From: CF-118 sp035934385
GTDB lineage: Bacteria > Chloroflexota > Dormibacteria > Dormibacterales > Dormibacteraceae
Direction: 5' to 3'
Length of the DNA stretch: 64,000 bases
Assembly: GCA_035934385.1 (NCBI GenBank)
Contig: DASYXY010000074.1
Location: 15,037-79,036 of the forward strand
Below the pieces are notes generated by a model that saw nothing but the letters and a program-made list of their open reading frames with translations, did not search any database and was not told where the DNA came from. A program made the translations under genes and the position numbers. Positions 7,836 through 14,873 of the stretch are shown one piece after another. Numbering within the stretch: position 1 is the first letter of the stretch; the number at the start of each line of letters is the position of its first letter.

Positions 7836-8942
7836 ATGTCGACCGACCGGATCAGGGCGCGCGCCGCCGGGATCCGACCTGGACTGCTCCCGACGGGCAA
7901 GACGAACTCCATCACTGACGTCGCCGGCGTGCAGGTGGGCCACACGACGCTTTCGCGTGATCCAGACGAAAACGGCCGGGTCATGCGCACGGGCGTCACC
8001 GCCGTCTGGCCGCATGCGGGCGTCCCCTGGCGTGAACCTGTTTACGCCGGGACGGCTGTGCTCAACGGCTGGGGCGAGTTGATCGGCATCACCGCGCTGA
8101 ACGAATGGGGCATCCTCGAGTCGCCGATCATCCTGACCTCGAGCCTTTACATCGGCGCCGCGTACGAAGCCGCGGTGCGGTGGATCGCCAGGACGTACCC
8201 GGACGTCGACGACGTGACGATGCCGGTGGTCACGGAGTGCTCAGACGATTACCTCAACGACACGATCGCCTTCCCGCTCCCACCGGACGCGGTCGATCAC
8301 GCGCTCGAAAGTGCGACGACCGGGCCGCCGGCCGAAGGTTGCGTCGGCGCCGGCACCGGCATGGTCTGCTTCGAGTTCAAGGGAGGTATCGGCACCGCGT
8401 CGCGAGTCGTGACGGTCGACGGCGAGACGTACACGGTCGGCGCGCTCACCTTGACGAACTTTGGATTTCGCTCCGAGCTTCGCATCGACGGGGTTCCGGT
8501 CGGGCGCGAGATCGCGGACCTGATGCCGCCGGATGAGAAGGGCGAAGAAGGCTCGTGCATCGTGTTGGTGGCCACGGATGCACCGATGCTCCCGCACCAG
8601 CTGCGCCGGCTTGCGCGCCGAGCCGGACTGGGCCTCGCCCGATGTGGCTCGTTCGCGGGCAACACCTCCGGTGAGATCTTCCTTGCCTTCTCCACCGCCC
8701 AGACCCTTCCGTACGACCAGCCGAGGTCCGCGATTCGGATTAATGCCCTGGCCGACGGTGCGCGACCCATCGATTCCTTCAACCCGTTGTTCCGCGGCGC
8801 CGTGGAGGCGGTCGAGGAGGCCGTGATCAACTCACTGTTCGCGACGACCACCACGGTCGGGCGCAAGGGCCGCATCGTCCACGCCCTCCCCATCGACCGT
8901 GTCCTGGAATTGTTCGAGAAATACGGCCGGCGCGTTCGATGA
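7836..8942 (+). CDS. P1-family (DmpA-like) aminopeptidase/D-esterase
   Basis: This 368-residue N-terminal-nucleophile hydrolase belongs to the DmpA/BapA family, whose members self-cleave before a Ser to form two chains and release N-terminal residues from peptides or amides. It shows NSITDVAGVQVGHTTL near the N-terminus, the glycine-rich GCVGAGTGM and FKGGIGTASR, and the cleavage context Gly239-Ser240 followed by CIVLVATDAPMLPHQLRRLA. GSFAGNTSGEIFLAFST forms the C-terminal active-site wall. Its last four bases overlap the next start (ATGA), so it is coupled to a phosphotriesterase-family gene. A shared amide or lactone substrate is possible but unproven. Confidence 0.85.
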   Translation: MSTDRIRARAAGIRPGLLPTGKTNSITDVAGVQVGHTTLSRDPDENGRVMRTGVTAVWPHAGVPWREPVYAGTAVLNGWGELIGITALNEWGILESPIILTSSLYIGAAYEAAVRWIARTYPDVDDVTMPVVTECSDDYLNDTIAFPLPPDAVDHALESATTGPPAEGCVGAGTGMVCFEFKGGIGTASRVVTVDGETYTVGALTLTNFGFRSELRIDGVPVGREIADLMPPDEKGEEGSCIVLVATDAPMLPHQLRRLARRAGLGLARCGSFAGNTSGEIFLAFSTAQTLPYDQPRSAIRINALADGARPIDSFNPLFRGAVEAVEEAVINSLFATTTTVGRKGRIVHALPIDRVLELFEKYGRRVR

Positions 8943-9973
8943 CCGGCCGCGTGATGACGGTGCGCGGCCCTATCGCCGCGGACGAGCTCGGCGTCACGCT
9001 GATGCACGAGCACCTGCTCATCGACCTGTCGTTTCTGCGGGACGAGCCTGCGTCCGCCTGGCAGGCGCCGCTCGTGGATGCGGAGATCGGGCTCGAGAAC
9101 CGCGGTCTCTTGCAGCTCGACCCGTACGTCAGCAGGACCAACCTCGTGCTCGACGATCTCAATGCGGCGATCGCCGAGCTCGCACCCTTCCGGGAGCTCG
9201 GCGGCGGTGCAGTCGTCGACCTCACGACCACCGGCATCCGGCCGCAACCCGCACGCCTGCGCCAGATCTCGGAACGGACCGGGATCCACATCGTCGCCGG
9301 CTGCGGTTACTACACGCGGCGGTCTCACCCGCCTGAGGTCGCGTCTCTCTCGGCGTCCGACCTGCTCGAGCGCCTGCTGCATGAGATCGCCAACGGTCTC
9401 GAAGGCACCGAGGTGCGGCCTGGGATCATCGGCGAGATCGGCACCGGCTCGCCGATTCATCCCGATGAGGCGAAGGTCCTGCGCGTGGCCGCGGCCGCCC
9501 AGGCCGAAACCGGACTCGCCATCAACGTTCACGTCGCGATTTTTCGTCGCGAAGCGCTGGCCGCGCTGGACATCCTCGACGCGGCCGGCGCGGATCTCGG
9601 CCGGGTCGTGATCAGCCACCTCGATGAGCAGCCAGACACGGCCTACCACCGGGCGATCCTCGAGCGCGGCGCTTATGTCGAGTACGACACCTTCGGCTCG
9701 GAGTCGTACTTCGACAGTGACGGGTTAGCCGAACCCAGCGATCGTGAGCGCGTCGATTGCCTCGTCGAGCTGCTCGATGCCGGCTTTGCCGACCGGCTCC
9801 TCATCTCGCAGGATGTCTGCACGAAGGTTCAACTGTTGAGGTACGGCGGCCTCGGGTACGCGCACATCCTTCGCTCCATCGTGCCGCGGCTGCGCCGGCG
9901 CGGCGTCGACGACGCGACGGTGCGAGGGCTCCTGGTCGAGAATCCGGCGCGGGTCCTGGCGACCGCCGTTTAG
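8939..9973 (+). CDS. Phosphotriesterase-family amidohydrolase (lactonase-like)
   Basis: This 344-residue binuclear metal hydrolase has the TIM-barrel signature of the family: His23-x-His25 in TLMHEHLLI, a bridging acid in IIGEIGTG, metal His in NVHVA and ISHLDEQ, and the catalytic Asp in SQDV. A Glu rather than a carboxylated Lys appears to bridge the metals, as in phosphotriesterase-homology proteins, so lactone or ester substrates are more likely than organophosphates. It is translationally coupled to the upstream P1-type peptidase and ends 4 bp inside a convergent gene. Confidence 0.82.
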   Translation: MTGRVMTVRGPIAADELGVTLMHEHLLIDLSFLRDEPASAWQAPLVDAEIGLENRGLLQLDPYVSRTNLVLDDLNAAIAELAPFRELGGGAVVDLTTTGIRPQPARLRQISERTGIHIVAGCGYYTRRSHPPEVASLSASDLLERLLHEIANGLEGTEVRPGIIGEIGTGSPIHPDEAKVLRVAAAAQAETGLAINVHVAIFRREALAALDILDAAGADLGRVVISHLDEQPDTAYHRAILERGAYVEYDTFGSESYFDSDGLAEPSDRERVDCLVELLDAGFADRLLISQDVCTKVQLLRYGGLGYAHILRSIVPRLRRRGVDDATVRGLLVENPARVLATAV

Positions 9974-10467
9974 GCCCAGCTCCATCGGGTCGCGCCATGC
10001 GGCTCCGACGTGGCCACGCCAATCGCCTTCGCCATCGTGAGCTCGTAAAGATTCCAGGGCGCCGGCCCCGCGCTGGGAGCGCTGTACGGCGCCGTGAGAG
10101 CGCCGTCTTGCGCTTTCGCCGGCCAGCCCTGCGCCACGTAGCGCTCAGCCAGTCGCTCCAGCGTGGAGTGGTCGCGAACGATTGTCGCGGTCCCTTCGAT
10201 GGTCACGTCGATGTCGGCCAGAGAGACCGAAAGCGAGCAGCTTGGATTCAGCGCCAGGTTCTGGCTCTTGCGCGTGGGGGCGCCGCTGACGAAGTACAGC
10301 TTCCCGTCGGTCCAGAGCGCGCCCACGCCCGCCACGTGCGGGCGTCCGTCCGGCCGCGTCGTGGCGAGCCAAAAGGAGCCCTTCAGGTCCCCGCCCTCCA
10401 GCTGCTTGAGCACGCGTGACCAAGGAATCGGGTCAGAGCCGTAGATGTCGAGGTTTTTCGTGTCCAT
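9970..10467 (-). CDS. Pyridoxamine 5'-phosphate oxidase-family flavin-binding protein
   Basis: This 165-residue protein matches the split-barrel FMN/F420-binding family: SFWLATTRPDGRPHVAGVGALW, GKLYFVSG, RKSQNLALNPSCSLSV and an ending in TRWSW. Members include general-stress and F420-dependent reductases; the substrate is not deducible. ATG at 10467 has GGAGG 5 nt upstream. An in-frame extension to 10806 runs through non-coding-looking DNA over the next gene and was discarded. It is the last gene of a reverse-strand run (AraC, VOC, DUF1304, this gene). Confidence 0.8.
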   Translation of the reverse strand: MDTKNLDIYGSDPIPWSRVLKQLEGGDLKGSFWLATTRPDGRPHVAGVGALWTDGKLYFVSGAPTRKSQNLALNPSCSLSVSLADIDVTIEGTATIVRDHSTLERLAERYVAQGWPAKAQDGALTAPYSAPSAGPAPWNLYELTMAKAIGVATSEPHGATRWSWA

Positions 10468-10520
10468 GTGTCCTCCGAAATCTCTGACTGCTCTCGCCAT
10501 CGAAACTGATCGATGCCCGA

Positions 10521-10883
10521 TCAGGCGACCCAGAGCGCCACGCCCGCGACAAGCGCGGGCACAGCCTGGACCAGAAGGATCCTCCGGCTGACGGTGGCCG
10601 CGCCGAACACGCCGGCGATCACGACGCAGACCAGGAAGAACGTGAGGATCGGCCGTCCGCCGGACACGCCGTAGGCGATCAGCCCCCACAAGAGCCCAGC
10701 GGCCAGAAAGCCGTTGTACAGGCCCTGGTTGGCAGCAAGCGTCCTGGTCGTTTGAGCAACCTCGGCCGTCAGTCGGAACGTGCGCCGGCCGAACGGGGTT
10801 GTCCACAAGAACATCTCGAGCACGAGGAAGTAGAGATGGAGCGCCGCCACCGCCGCGATCAGAACGCCGGCGATCAGACGCAC
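10521..10883 (-). CDS. DUF1304 four-helix membrane protein
   Basis: This 120-residue protein has four hydrophobic segments and the DUF1304 phrases HLYFLVLEMFLWTTPFGR and LAANQGLYNGFLAAGL. The family is widespread and uncharacterised, acting somehow in the membrane. It lies 10 bp downstream of a VOC gene and 53 bp upstream of the flavin-binding gene on the same strand, so co-transcription is likely. Confidence 0.85.
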   Translation of the reverse strand: MRLIAGVLIAAVAALHLYFLVLEMFLWTTPFGRRTFRLTAEVAQTTRTLAANQGLYNGFLAAGLLWGLIAYGVSGGRPILTFFLVCVVIAGVFGAATVSRRILLVQAVPALVAGVALWVA

Positions 10884-10893
10884 GTCACGAAGG

Positions 10894-11310
10894 TCAGGGC
10901 TTGCGCTGGCTGAACCTGATCATGTTGCCAGACGGGTCGCGGAAGGCGCAGTCCCGGACTCCGAACGGCTGATCCATCGGCTCCTGGAGCACCTCGCCAC
11001 CGCCCTCGCGGATGTGCTCGAAGATGGCGTCGCAATCTTCGGTGCTGAAGTTCACCGCCCGAAGCAAACCCTTGGCGAGCAGCTCTTTCATGACCTTGCG
11101 GTCTGTCGAGGATGCGTTGGGGTCGGCGAGCGGCGGTTCGAGGACGATGCTGACGTCCGGCTGGCTCTTGGGGCCGATCGAGGTCCAGCGCATGCCCTCG
11201 TACTTGACGTCGCTGCGCACCTCGAGACCGAGAAGGTCGCGGTAGAACGCGAGAGCCTCGTCGTGATCGTGGACGGCGATGAAGCAGTTCTGGAGTTTCA
11301 AGTTGTTCAT
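10894..11310 (-). CDS. VOC-family (glyoxalase/bleomycin-resistance fold) protein
   Basis: This 138-residue protein has two beta-alpha-beta3 halves. Motifs include FYRDLLGLEV in the first half, and a second half ending in PFGVRDCAFRDPSGNMIRF. VOC proteins are metal-dependent lyases, dioxygenases or drug binders; the substrate cannot be told. The gene is 9 bp downstream of a small AraC-type regulator. An AraC-VOC pair is a recurrent bacterial layout, suggesting the regulator controls it. GGTGG precedes the ATG. Confidence 0.85.
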   Translation of the reverse strand: MNNLKLQNCFIAVHDHDEALAFYRDLLGLEVRSDVKYEGMRWTSIGPKSQPDVSIVLEPPLADPNASSTDRKVMKELLAKGLLRAVNFSTEDCDAIFEHIREGGGEVLQEPMDQPFGVRDCAFRDPSGNMIRFSQRKP

Positions 11311-11319
11311 GCGACCACC

Positions 11320-11739
11320 TTATGAGGGTCGCGCCGCGGCCGCTTCTTCATTCCTGCTCGGTTTTGTCCTCGTCTTGATGACGCACGGGAGGATGTCCGC
11401 GGCCTCTTCGTGGTTGCGCGCTCGATACGCGCTCGGCGCCTCGCCGACCAGCTCGGTGAAGCGCGTGCTGAAAGAGCCGAGCGATGTACATCCGACCGCG
11501 AAGCACGCGTCCGTCACCGACGTGTCGCCGCGCCGGAGGAGAGTTTTCGCGCGCTCGATCCTGCGTGTCATCAGGTAGCTGTACGGGCTCTCGCCGAACG
11601 CAGCTTTGAAGCTGCGGGCGAAGTGGCCGGTTGACATCGCCGCCGAACGCGCCAGGGCCGGAACGTCGAGCGGCCGCTCGAACTCGCGATCCATTCGATC
11701 CTTCGCCTTGCGCAGCCTTACGAGGTCGCGGATCTCCAC
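11320..11739 (-). CDS. AraC-family regulator, DNA-binding domain only
   Basis: This 139-residue regulator consists almost entirely of the two-HTH AraC domain: LDVPALARSAAMSTGHFARSF for the first HTH, SPYSYLMTRRIERAKTLLRR for the linker helix, and SVTDACFAVGCTSLGSFSTRF for the second HTH. There is no separate sensor domain. The start at GTG 11739 is supported by TACCAT 7 nt upstream. The longer frame to 11793 would use TTG and adds little. It heads the reverse-strand run and probably controls the VOC gene 9 bp downstream. Confidence 0.82.
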   Translation of the reverse strand: MEIRDLVRLRKAKDRMDREFERPLDVPALARSAAMSTGHFARSFKAAFGESPYSYLMTRRIERAKTLLRRGDTSVTDACFAVGCTSLGSFSTRFTELVGEAPSAYRARNHEEAADILPCVIKTRTKPSRNEEAAAARPS

Positions 11740-11746
11740 GCGAACA

Positions 11747-11752
11747 ATGGTA
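11747..11752 (-). promoter_or_regulatory. -10 hexamer TACCAT for leaderless AraC gene
   Basis: On the reverse strand TACCAT lies 7 nt before the GTG at 11739; no ribosome site is present. This is the best evidence for that start. Confidence 0.5.
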
Positions 11753-11857
11753 CGTATGCGTTGCCAACCGAGCAGTTTCGGAGAAGCAACCAATCAGCGC
11801 CGCTGCCTAGGATGAGGGCCTACAACGCAGAAACACTCTCGGGGAGGAGTCGCGCCC

Positions 11858-12322
11858 ATGAAAGTCAAGCCGAAGGCCGCGAAGAGCACCAAGAAGACGT
11901 TCACCGCCGAAGAGCGAGCCGCCATCCAGGAGCGCGCGCGGGAGGCGAAGGCGGAGGAGCGCCGCGGCGCCGGCGCGGATGCCGAAGCCGAGCAGCTCGC
12001 GAAGATCGCCCAGATGAACGATTCGGACCGCGCCATCGCCATGCGCATCCACGCCGTCGTCAAGGCCACCGCGCCGGACCTCACGTCGAAGCTCTGGTAC
12101 GGGATGCCCGGTTACGCCAGAAACGGCAAGCTCATCTGCTTCTTCCAGCCCGCGCAGAAGTTCAAGACCAGGTACGCGACGCTGGGCTTCAACGATCCCG
12201 CTCAACTCGATGATGGCTCAATCTGGCCGGTGGCATTCGCAGTCAAGACGGTGACGGCCGTGGAAGAGGCCAAGATTGCCGCGCTGATCAAGAAGGCGGC
12301 GGGCACAAGCTCGAGAGGGTGA
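11858..12322 (+). CDS. DUF1801 / YdhG-like protein (copy 1)
   Basis: This 154-residue protein has a charged N-terminal half (Lys/Glu/Ala rich, likely helical) and a DUF1801 core: KLWYGMPGYARNGKLICFFQPAQKFKTRYATLGF in outline (positions about 80-115). DUF1801 is a small soluble family of unknown function. GGGGAGGAG precedes the ATG. It closely resembles the protein at 26697-27152 along its whole length, so the two are paralogues. Its stop overlaps the GTG of a 69-residue gene. Confidence 0.85.
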   Translation: MKVKPKAAKSTKKTFTAEERAAIQERAREAKAEERRGAGADAEAEQLAKIAQMNDSDRAIAMRIHAVVKATAPDLTSKLWYGMPGYARNGKLICFFQPAQKFKTRYATLGFNDPAQLDDGSIWPVAFAVKTVTAVEEAKIAALIKKAAGTSSRG

Positions 12323-12528
12323 GTGTAGACGCGCAAGACATCGCCCTGATCCTGCAGGCGCTCGACGACGCCGCCTTCTTCCGCGAGTCGCGCGCATCTG
12401 CGATGGAGCGTGTCGCGCGCAAGGGCCGCCGCGGCACGTCCGAGACGCCCGTGGGTGAGTCGGACAAACAGAAGGCTCGCGACTACAACGCGCTTTCCAG
12501 GAGGCTCCGCCAGAGGCCGGCGAGATGA
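12319..12528 (+). CDS. Small basic hypothetical protein coupled to DUF1801
   Basis: This 69-residue protein starts at a GTG that overlaps the DUF1801 stop (GTGA). The codons are strongly G/C-ending like neighbouring genes, and the C-terminal half is rich in Arg and Lys. I do not recognise a family. The 3' end overlaps the convergent membrane gene by 46 bp, which lowers confidence. The overlap with DUF1801 suggests coupled translation if it is real. Confidence 0.5.
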   Translation: MSVDAQDIALILQALDDAAFFRESRASAMERVARKGRRGTSETPVGESDKQKARDYNALSRRLRQRPAR

Positions 12529-13187
12529 GGCGTCCGCGCTGAAGGCGCAGCGGCTTGCACGCGGCGCTCGGACCAGAGCGAAAAGCCCAGCCAGGCCAGC
12601 GCGACCGCAGTAGGCACCGCCGCGAGCCGCGCGACCGGGTGTGGCAGCACTACGGTCACTGGCGTTAGGGCCGCCGCGACAGCCAGCAGGCCGGCCGCCC
12701 ACCGCGACAGGATGCCGGCGCGGAACGTCGCGACGCCGAACACGAGGCCGCCGAGTATGTACGTCACTCCTACAAGCGTGTAGATCGCGGGGAGGGCGCC
12801 CAGGTTCGCTGCGCTTGCTTCGCCGCTGGTGAGTGAGCGCAGCACGCCGTCCACAAACGTCGGCGCCAACGTCGCGAGAGACGGAAGGATGAAAGCCTCG
12901 GCGAAGACGAAGGCGGTCTGAAGCGCCCACGAGATGCCCAACAACACGAAACCCGCGAGGCCCAACCAGCCCGCCTTGTCGACCTGCCGGCCGTAGAGCC
13001 CTGTGATGCCGGCGAGAAACAGAAGGCACATGACCGTCTTCAACGAAGTGATGACCGCCCAAGCCGTGGTGTTGACGGATGCCACCGCATCGGCCGGGTG
13101 GATCGGCTGAATGCCCGCGAAGATGATGCCTGCCACGAACGCCGCCAAACCAGACCAGCGGATGACCCTGGACGCATTGATCTGCAT
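12483..13187 (-). CDS. Seven-helix-like integral membrane protein, TetR-associated
   Basis: This 234-residue protein has about six or seven hydrophobic segments, beginning SGLAAFVAGIIFAGIQPIHP. The pattern resembles DUF4386-type membrane proteins, but I cannot assign a family firmly. It is divergent from a TetR regulator across a 107-bp gap that holds two perfect palindromes, so it is the probable target of that repressor. GGGAG lies 9 nt before the ATG. The role could be drug or fatty-acid tolerance, but the sequence does not decide it. Confidence 0.75.
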   Translation of the reverse strand: MQINASRVIRWSGLAAFVAGIIFAGIQPIHPADAVASVNTTAWAVITSLKTVMCLLFLAGITGLYGRQVDKAGWLGLAGFVLLGISWALQTAFVFAEAFILPSLATLAPTFVDGVLRSLTSGEASAANLGALPAIYTLVGVTYILGGLVFGVATFRAGILSRWAAGLLAVAAALTPVTVVLPHPVARLAAVPTAVALAWLGFSLWSERRVQAAAPSARTPHLAGLWRSLLESAL

Positions 13188-13234
13188 CGAACCTGACTCC
13201 CTTCCGTAGCTGCGGGCGGATTGACGATCCGCGT

Positions 13235-13249
13235 TCGTACGTTGTACGA
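13235..13249. promoter_or_regulatory. TetR operator A1 (6-3-6 perfect palindrome)
   Basis: TCGTAC-GTT-GTACGA lies between the membrane gene and the TetR gene. A TTGACG -35-like box (13221-13226) sits just upstream. Confidence 0.75.
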
Positions 13250-13267
13250 GAACGATTGCAAGTCTAC

Positions 13268-13282
13268 TCGTACGATGTACGA
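13268..13282. promoter_or_regulatory. TetR operator A2 (6-3-6 perfect palindrome)
   Basis: TCGTAC-GAT-GTACGA repeats operator A1 exactly in both arms, 33 bp downstream, and overlaps a TACGAT -10-like hexamer 12 bp before the TetR ATG. Confidence 0.75.
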
Positions 13283-13294
13283 TCCGTCAAGGCG

Positions 13295-13951
13295 ATGCCC
13301 AACCTAAGCCGCGAACGCGTGCTCCGGGCGGCGATCGCCCTCGCCGACCGCGAGGGCATCGAGTCGGTCACGATGCGCCGCCTCGCGGAGAAGCTGGGCG
13401 CCGGCGCGATGTCGCTCTACTACCACGTGCCCAACAAGGACGCACTGCTCGACGGGATGGTCGACATCGTCTTCAGCGAGATCGAGCTACCGCCTGCAAA
13501 CGAGGAATGGAAATCGGCGCTGAGGCGACGCGCAGTCTCCACCCGCCAGGCCCTCACGCGACACCCATGGGCGGTCGGCCTCATGGAGGCGACCAAGGCG
13601 CCTGGCCCGGCCGACCTGCGGCTCCACGATGCCGTCCTGGGTTGCCTGCGGAGGGCCGGCTTCTCGGTCGCGATGGCAGTGCAGGCTTACTCGGTCCAGG
13701 ACGCCTACATCTACGGTTTCGCGCTCCAGGAGAAGGCGCTGCCGCTGGGTGGTCGCGAGGGCTTCGCGAAAGCGGCGCGCAAGCGGGTGCGCGAGGTCGA
13801 GACGAGGCTTCAGGACGTAGCTCGGCTTTATCCAAACCTGGCGGAAGTCGTGGGCGGCTACATCGCCGAGCATGGATACAGCGCGGCCGAGGCGTTCGAG
13901 GTGGGCCTGGACGTGATCCTGGACGGACTCGAGCGGCTGCGCCGGGAGTAA
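13295..13951 (+). CDS. TetR-family repressor with TetR_C-type ligand domain
   Basis: This 218-residue regulator has an N-terminal HTH (RVLRAAIALADREGIESVTM then RRLAEKLGAGAMSLYYHVPN) and a long alpha-helical ligand domain with the WKSALRRRAVSTRQALTRHPW pattern of the TetR class C domain. The ATG at 13295 was taken because upstream codons are operator DNA. Two identical operators lie immediately upstream, so it should autorepress and repress the divergent membrane gene. Confidence 0.88.
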   Translation: MPNLSRERVLRAAIALADREGIESVTMRRLAEKLGAGAMSLYYHVPNKDALLDGMVDIVFSEIELPPANEEWKSALRRRAVSTRQALTRHPWAVGLMEATKAPGPADLRLHDAVLGCLRRAGFSVAMAVQAYSVQDAYIYGFALQEKALPLGGREGFAKAARKRVREVETRLQDVARLYPNLAEVVGGYIAEHGYSAAEAFEVGLDVILDGLERLRRE

Positions 13952-13958
13952 CAGCGGC

Positions 13959-14135
13959 TCAGGTCAACGACGCACCGCTGTGCACGTGGAGCCGGCGCCT
14001 CGACTTCGCGAGGTCCTCGCCGAGGCAGATGTAGCAGATCGGCGGCGGGCACTCCCGCTCATCACAGCACGAGCAGGTATCGATTGCCCGTCCACACCTG
14101 CTGCATTTCAATGGCTTCGCCGGGACGGTGCTCAC
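13959..14135 (-). CDS. 58-residue Cys-rich zinc-ribbon-like protein
   Basis: This short gene encodes a protein with eight cysteines in 58 residues: CSRC, CSCC, an isolated C, and CYIC, with two His near the C-terminus (LHVHSG). This spacing suits one or two structural zinc or other metal sites. The GTG start overlaps the stop of the upstream CBS-containing frame (GTGA), the same coupling seen between other genes here, and the codons are G/C-ending. No family is recognised. Location behind a rhodanese-CBS gene suggests a role in sulfur or metal handling, which is only inference. It ends 7 bp from the convergent TetR stop. Confidence 0.65.
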   Translation of the reverse strand: MSTVPAKPLKCSRCGRAIDTCSCCDERECPPPICYICLGEDLAKSRRRLHVHSGASLT

Positions 14136-14614
14136 TGGCCAGACTCCGCGGCCGCAATCACATCCTTCTGCAGAAGAAGACCGACCAGCCTTCCATCAGA
14201 TGTTGTGATCGGCGAGCTCTCGAGCTTGTGCTCGACCATCCTTCGCGCCATTTCTTTGGCTAAGACGTAAGGCCTGAATGTGCTCGGTGCGGGCCTCAAG
14301 GCCCGAGCTATTTCCTGATCGCCGTCAAGGGCCAGCTCCCTGGCCCGCAGCAGGCCGAACACGATCCGCTCAGCGTTGAGAACCACCACGGCATCCCAAC
14401 CCAGCGAGTGAACGCGGTCTCTCACCGCGCCGAGCTTCTCCTCAGGTGTGCAGGTCGGTACGTCCTTGCGAGCGAGATCGCCCGCGCGAGGGAGGCTGGC
14501 GTTGGTGCCTTCGGTGAGCAGGCCGGCGGCCATCCAGTCCAGCTTGCCGGCGGTGTAGTCGTAGACGTCGCTATAGCCCAGGCTCTCGAGCCGCCACGCG
14601 GCCCTCGGGGACAT
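14132..14614 (-). CDS. Rhodanese C-terminal half plus CBS-domain pair (downstream part of interrupted gene)
   Basis: The frame opens with MSPRAAWRLESLGYSDVYDY and AGKLDWMAAGL, which is the C-terminal half of a rhodanese domain. Two CBS motifs follow (about residues 45-100 and 105-160), with GWDAVVVL and the final LVGLLLQKDVI. It is in the same reading frame as the upstream half at 14618-14821, separated by one TGA and one GAC codon. The intact 229-residue architecture, rhodanese followed by a CBS pair, is known in actinobacteria. Translation may reinitiate at the ATG (14614), or the TGA may be decoded. CBS pairs usually bind adenosyl ligands. Confidence 0.7.
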   Translation of the reverse strand: MSPRAAWRLESLGYSDVYDYTAGKLDWMAAGLLTEGTNASLPRAGDLARKDVPTCTPEEKLGAVRDRVHSLGWDAVVVLNAERIVFGLLRARELALDGDQEIARALRPAPSTFRPYVLAKEMARRMVEHKLESSPITTSDGRLVGLLLQKDVIAAAESGQ

Positions 14615-14617
14615 GTC

Positions 14618-14821
14618 TCAAGCCTCGTCCCAGCAATAGACGATCACTGGACGAGCTTTGTCGAGCACGGACGCAGTGTCTGCCTCGAGTCGCTTCAGCG
14701 GTAGGCTGATCGCTCCGGGGAGGTGCTCCTCGAGATACTCTTCGGCCGGCAGCACTTCCACCAGCTGCGCCCCCACCTCGACCATCCGTCTCAGTCCAGC
14801 CCGATCTATCTCTTTCGGCAT
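14618..14821 (-). CDS. Rhodanese N-terminal half ending at in-frame TGA
   Basis: This 67-residue frame starts at ATG 14821 with GGGAGG upstream. It contains AQLVEVLPAEEYLEEHLPGA and ends PVIVYCWDEA. Cys63 corresponds to the rhodanese active-site Cys that carries the persulfide. The TGA is codon 68; homologues I recall read YC-x-D-x-x-C-D-M-SPRAAW here, so TGA stands at a usual Cys codon. On its own this fragment lacks the second half of the fold and could not be a functional rhodanese. Confidence 0.7.
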   Translation of the reverse strand: MPKEIDRAGLRRMVEVGAQLVEVLPAEEYLEEHLPGAISLPLKRLEADTASVLDKARPVIVYCWDEA

Positions 14822-14873
14822 GGCGACCTCCCGTTTGAAAGTGAATCTCAATGTTTGCGCGCCTGTCGCTTCG

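Noticed and set aside
11761..12213. Forward Arg/Gln-rich frame over DUF1801 copy 1
   Set aside because: It is an out-of-frame reading of DUF1801, which has a strong ribosome site and a conserved core.
14560..14617. SECIS-like hairpin after the rhodanese TGA
   Set aside because: Only GGCT-CGAG-AGCC was seen; the loop lacks the expected G/U-rich apical sequence, so it does not prove recoding.
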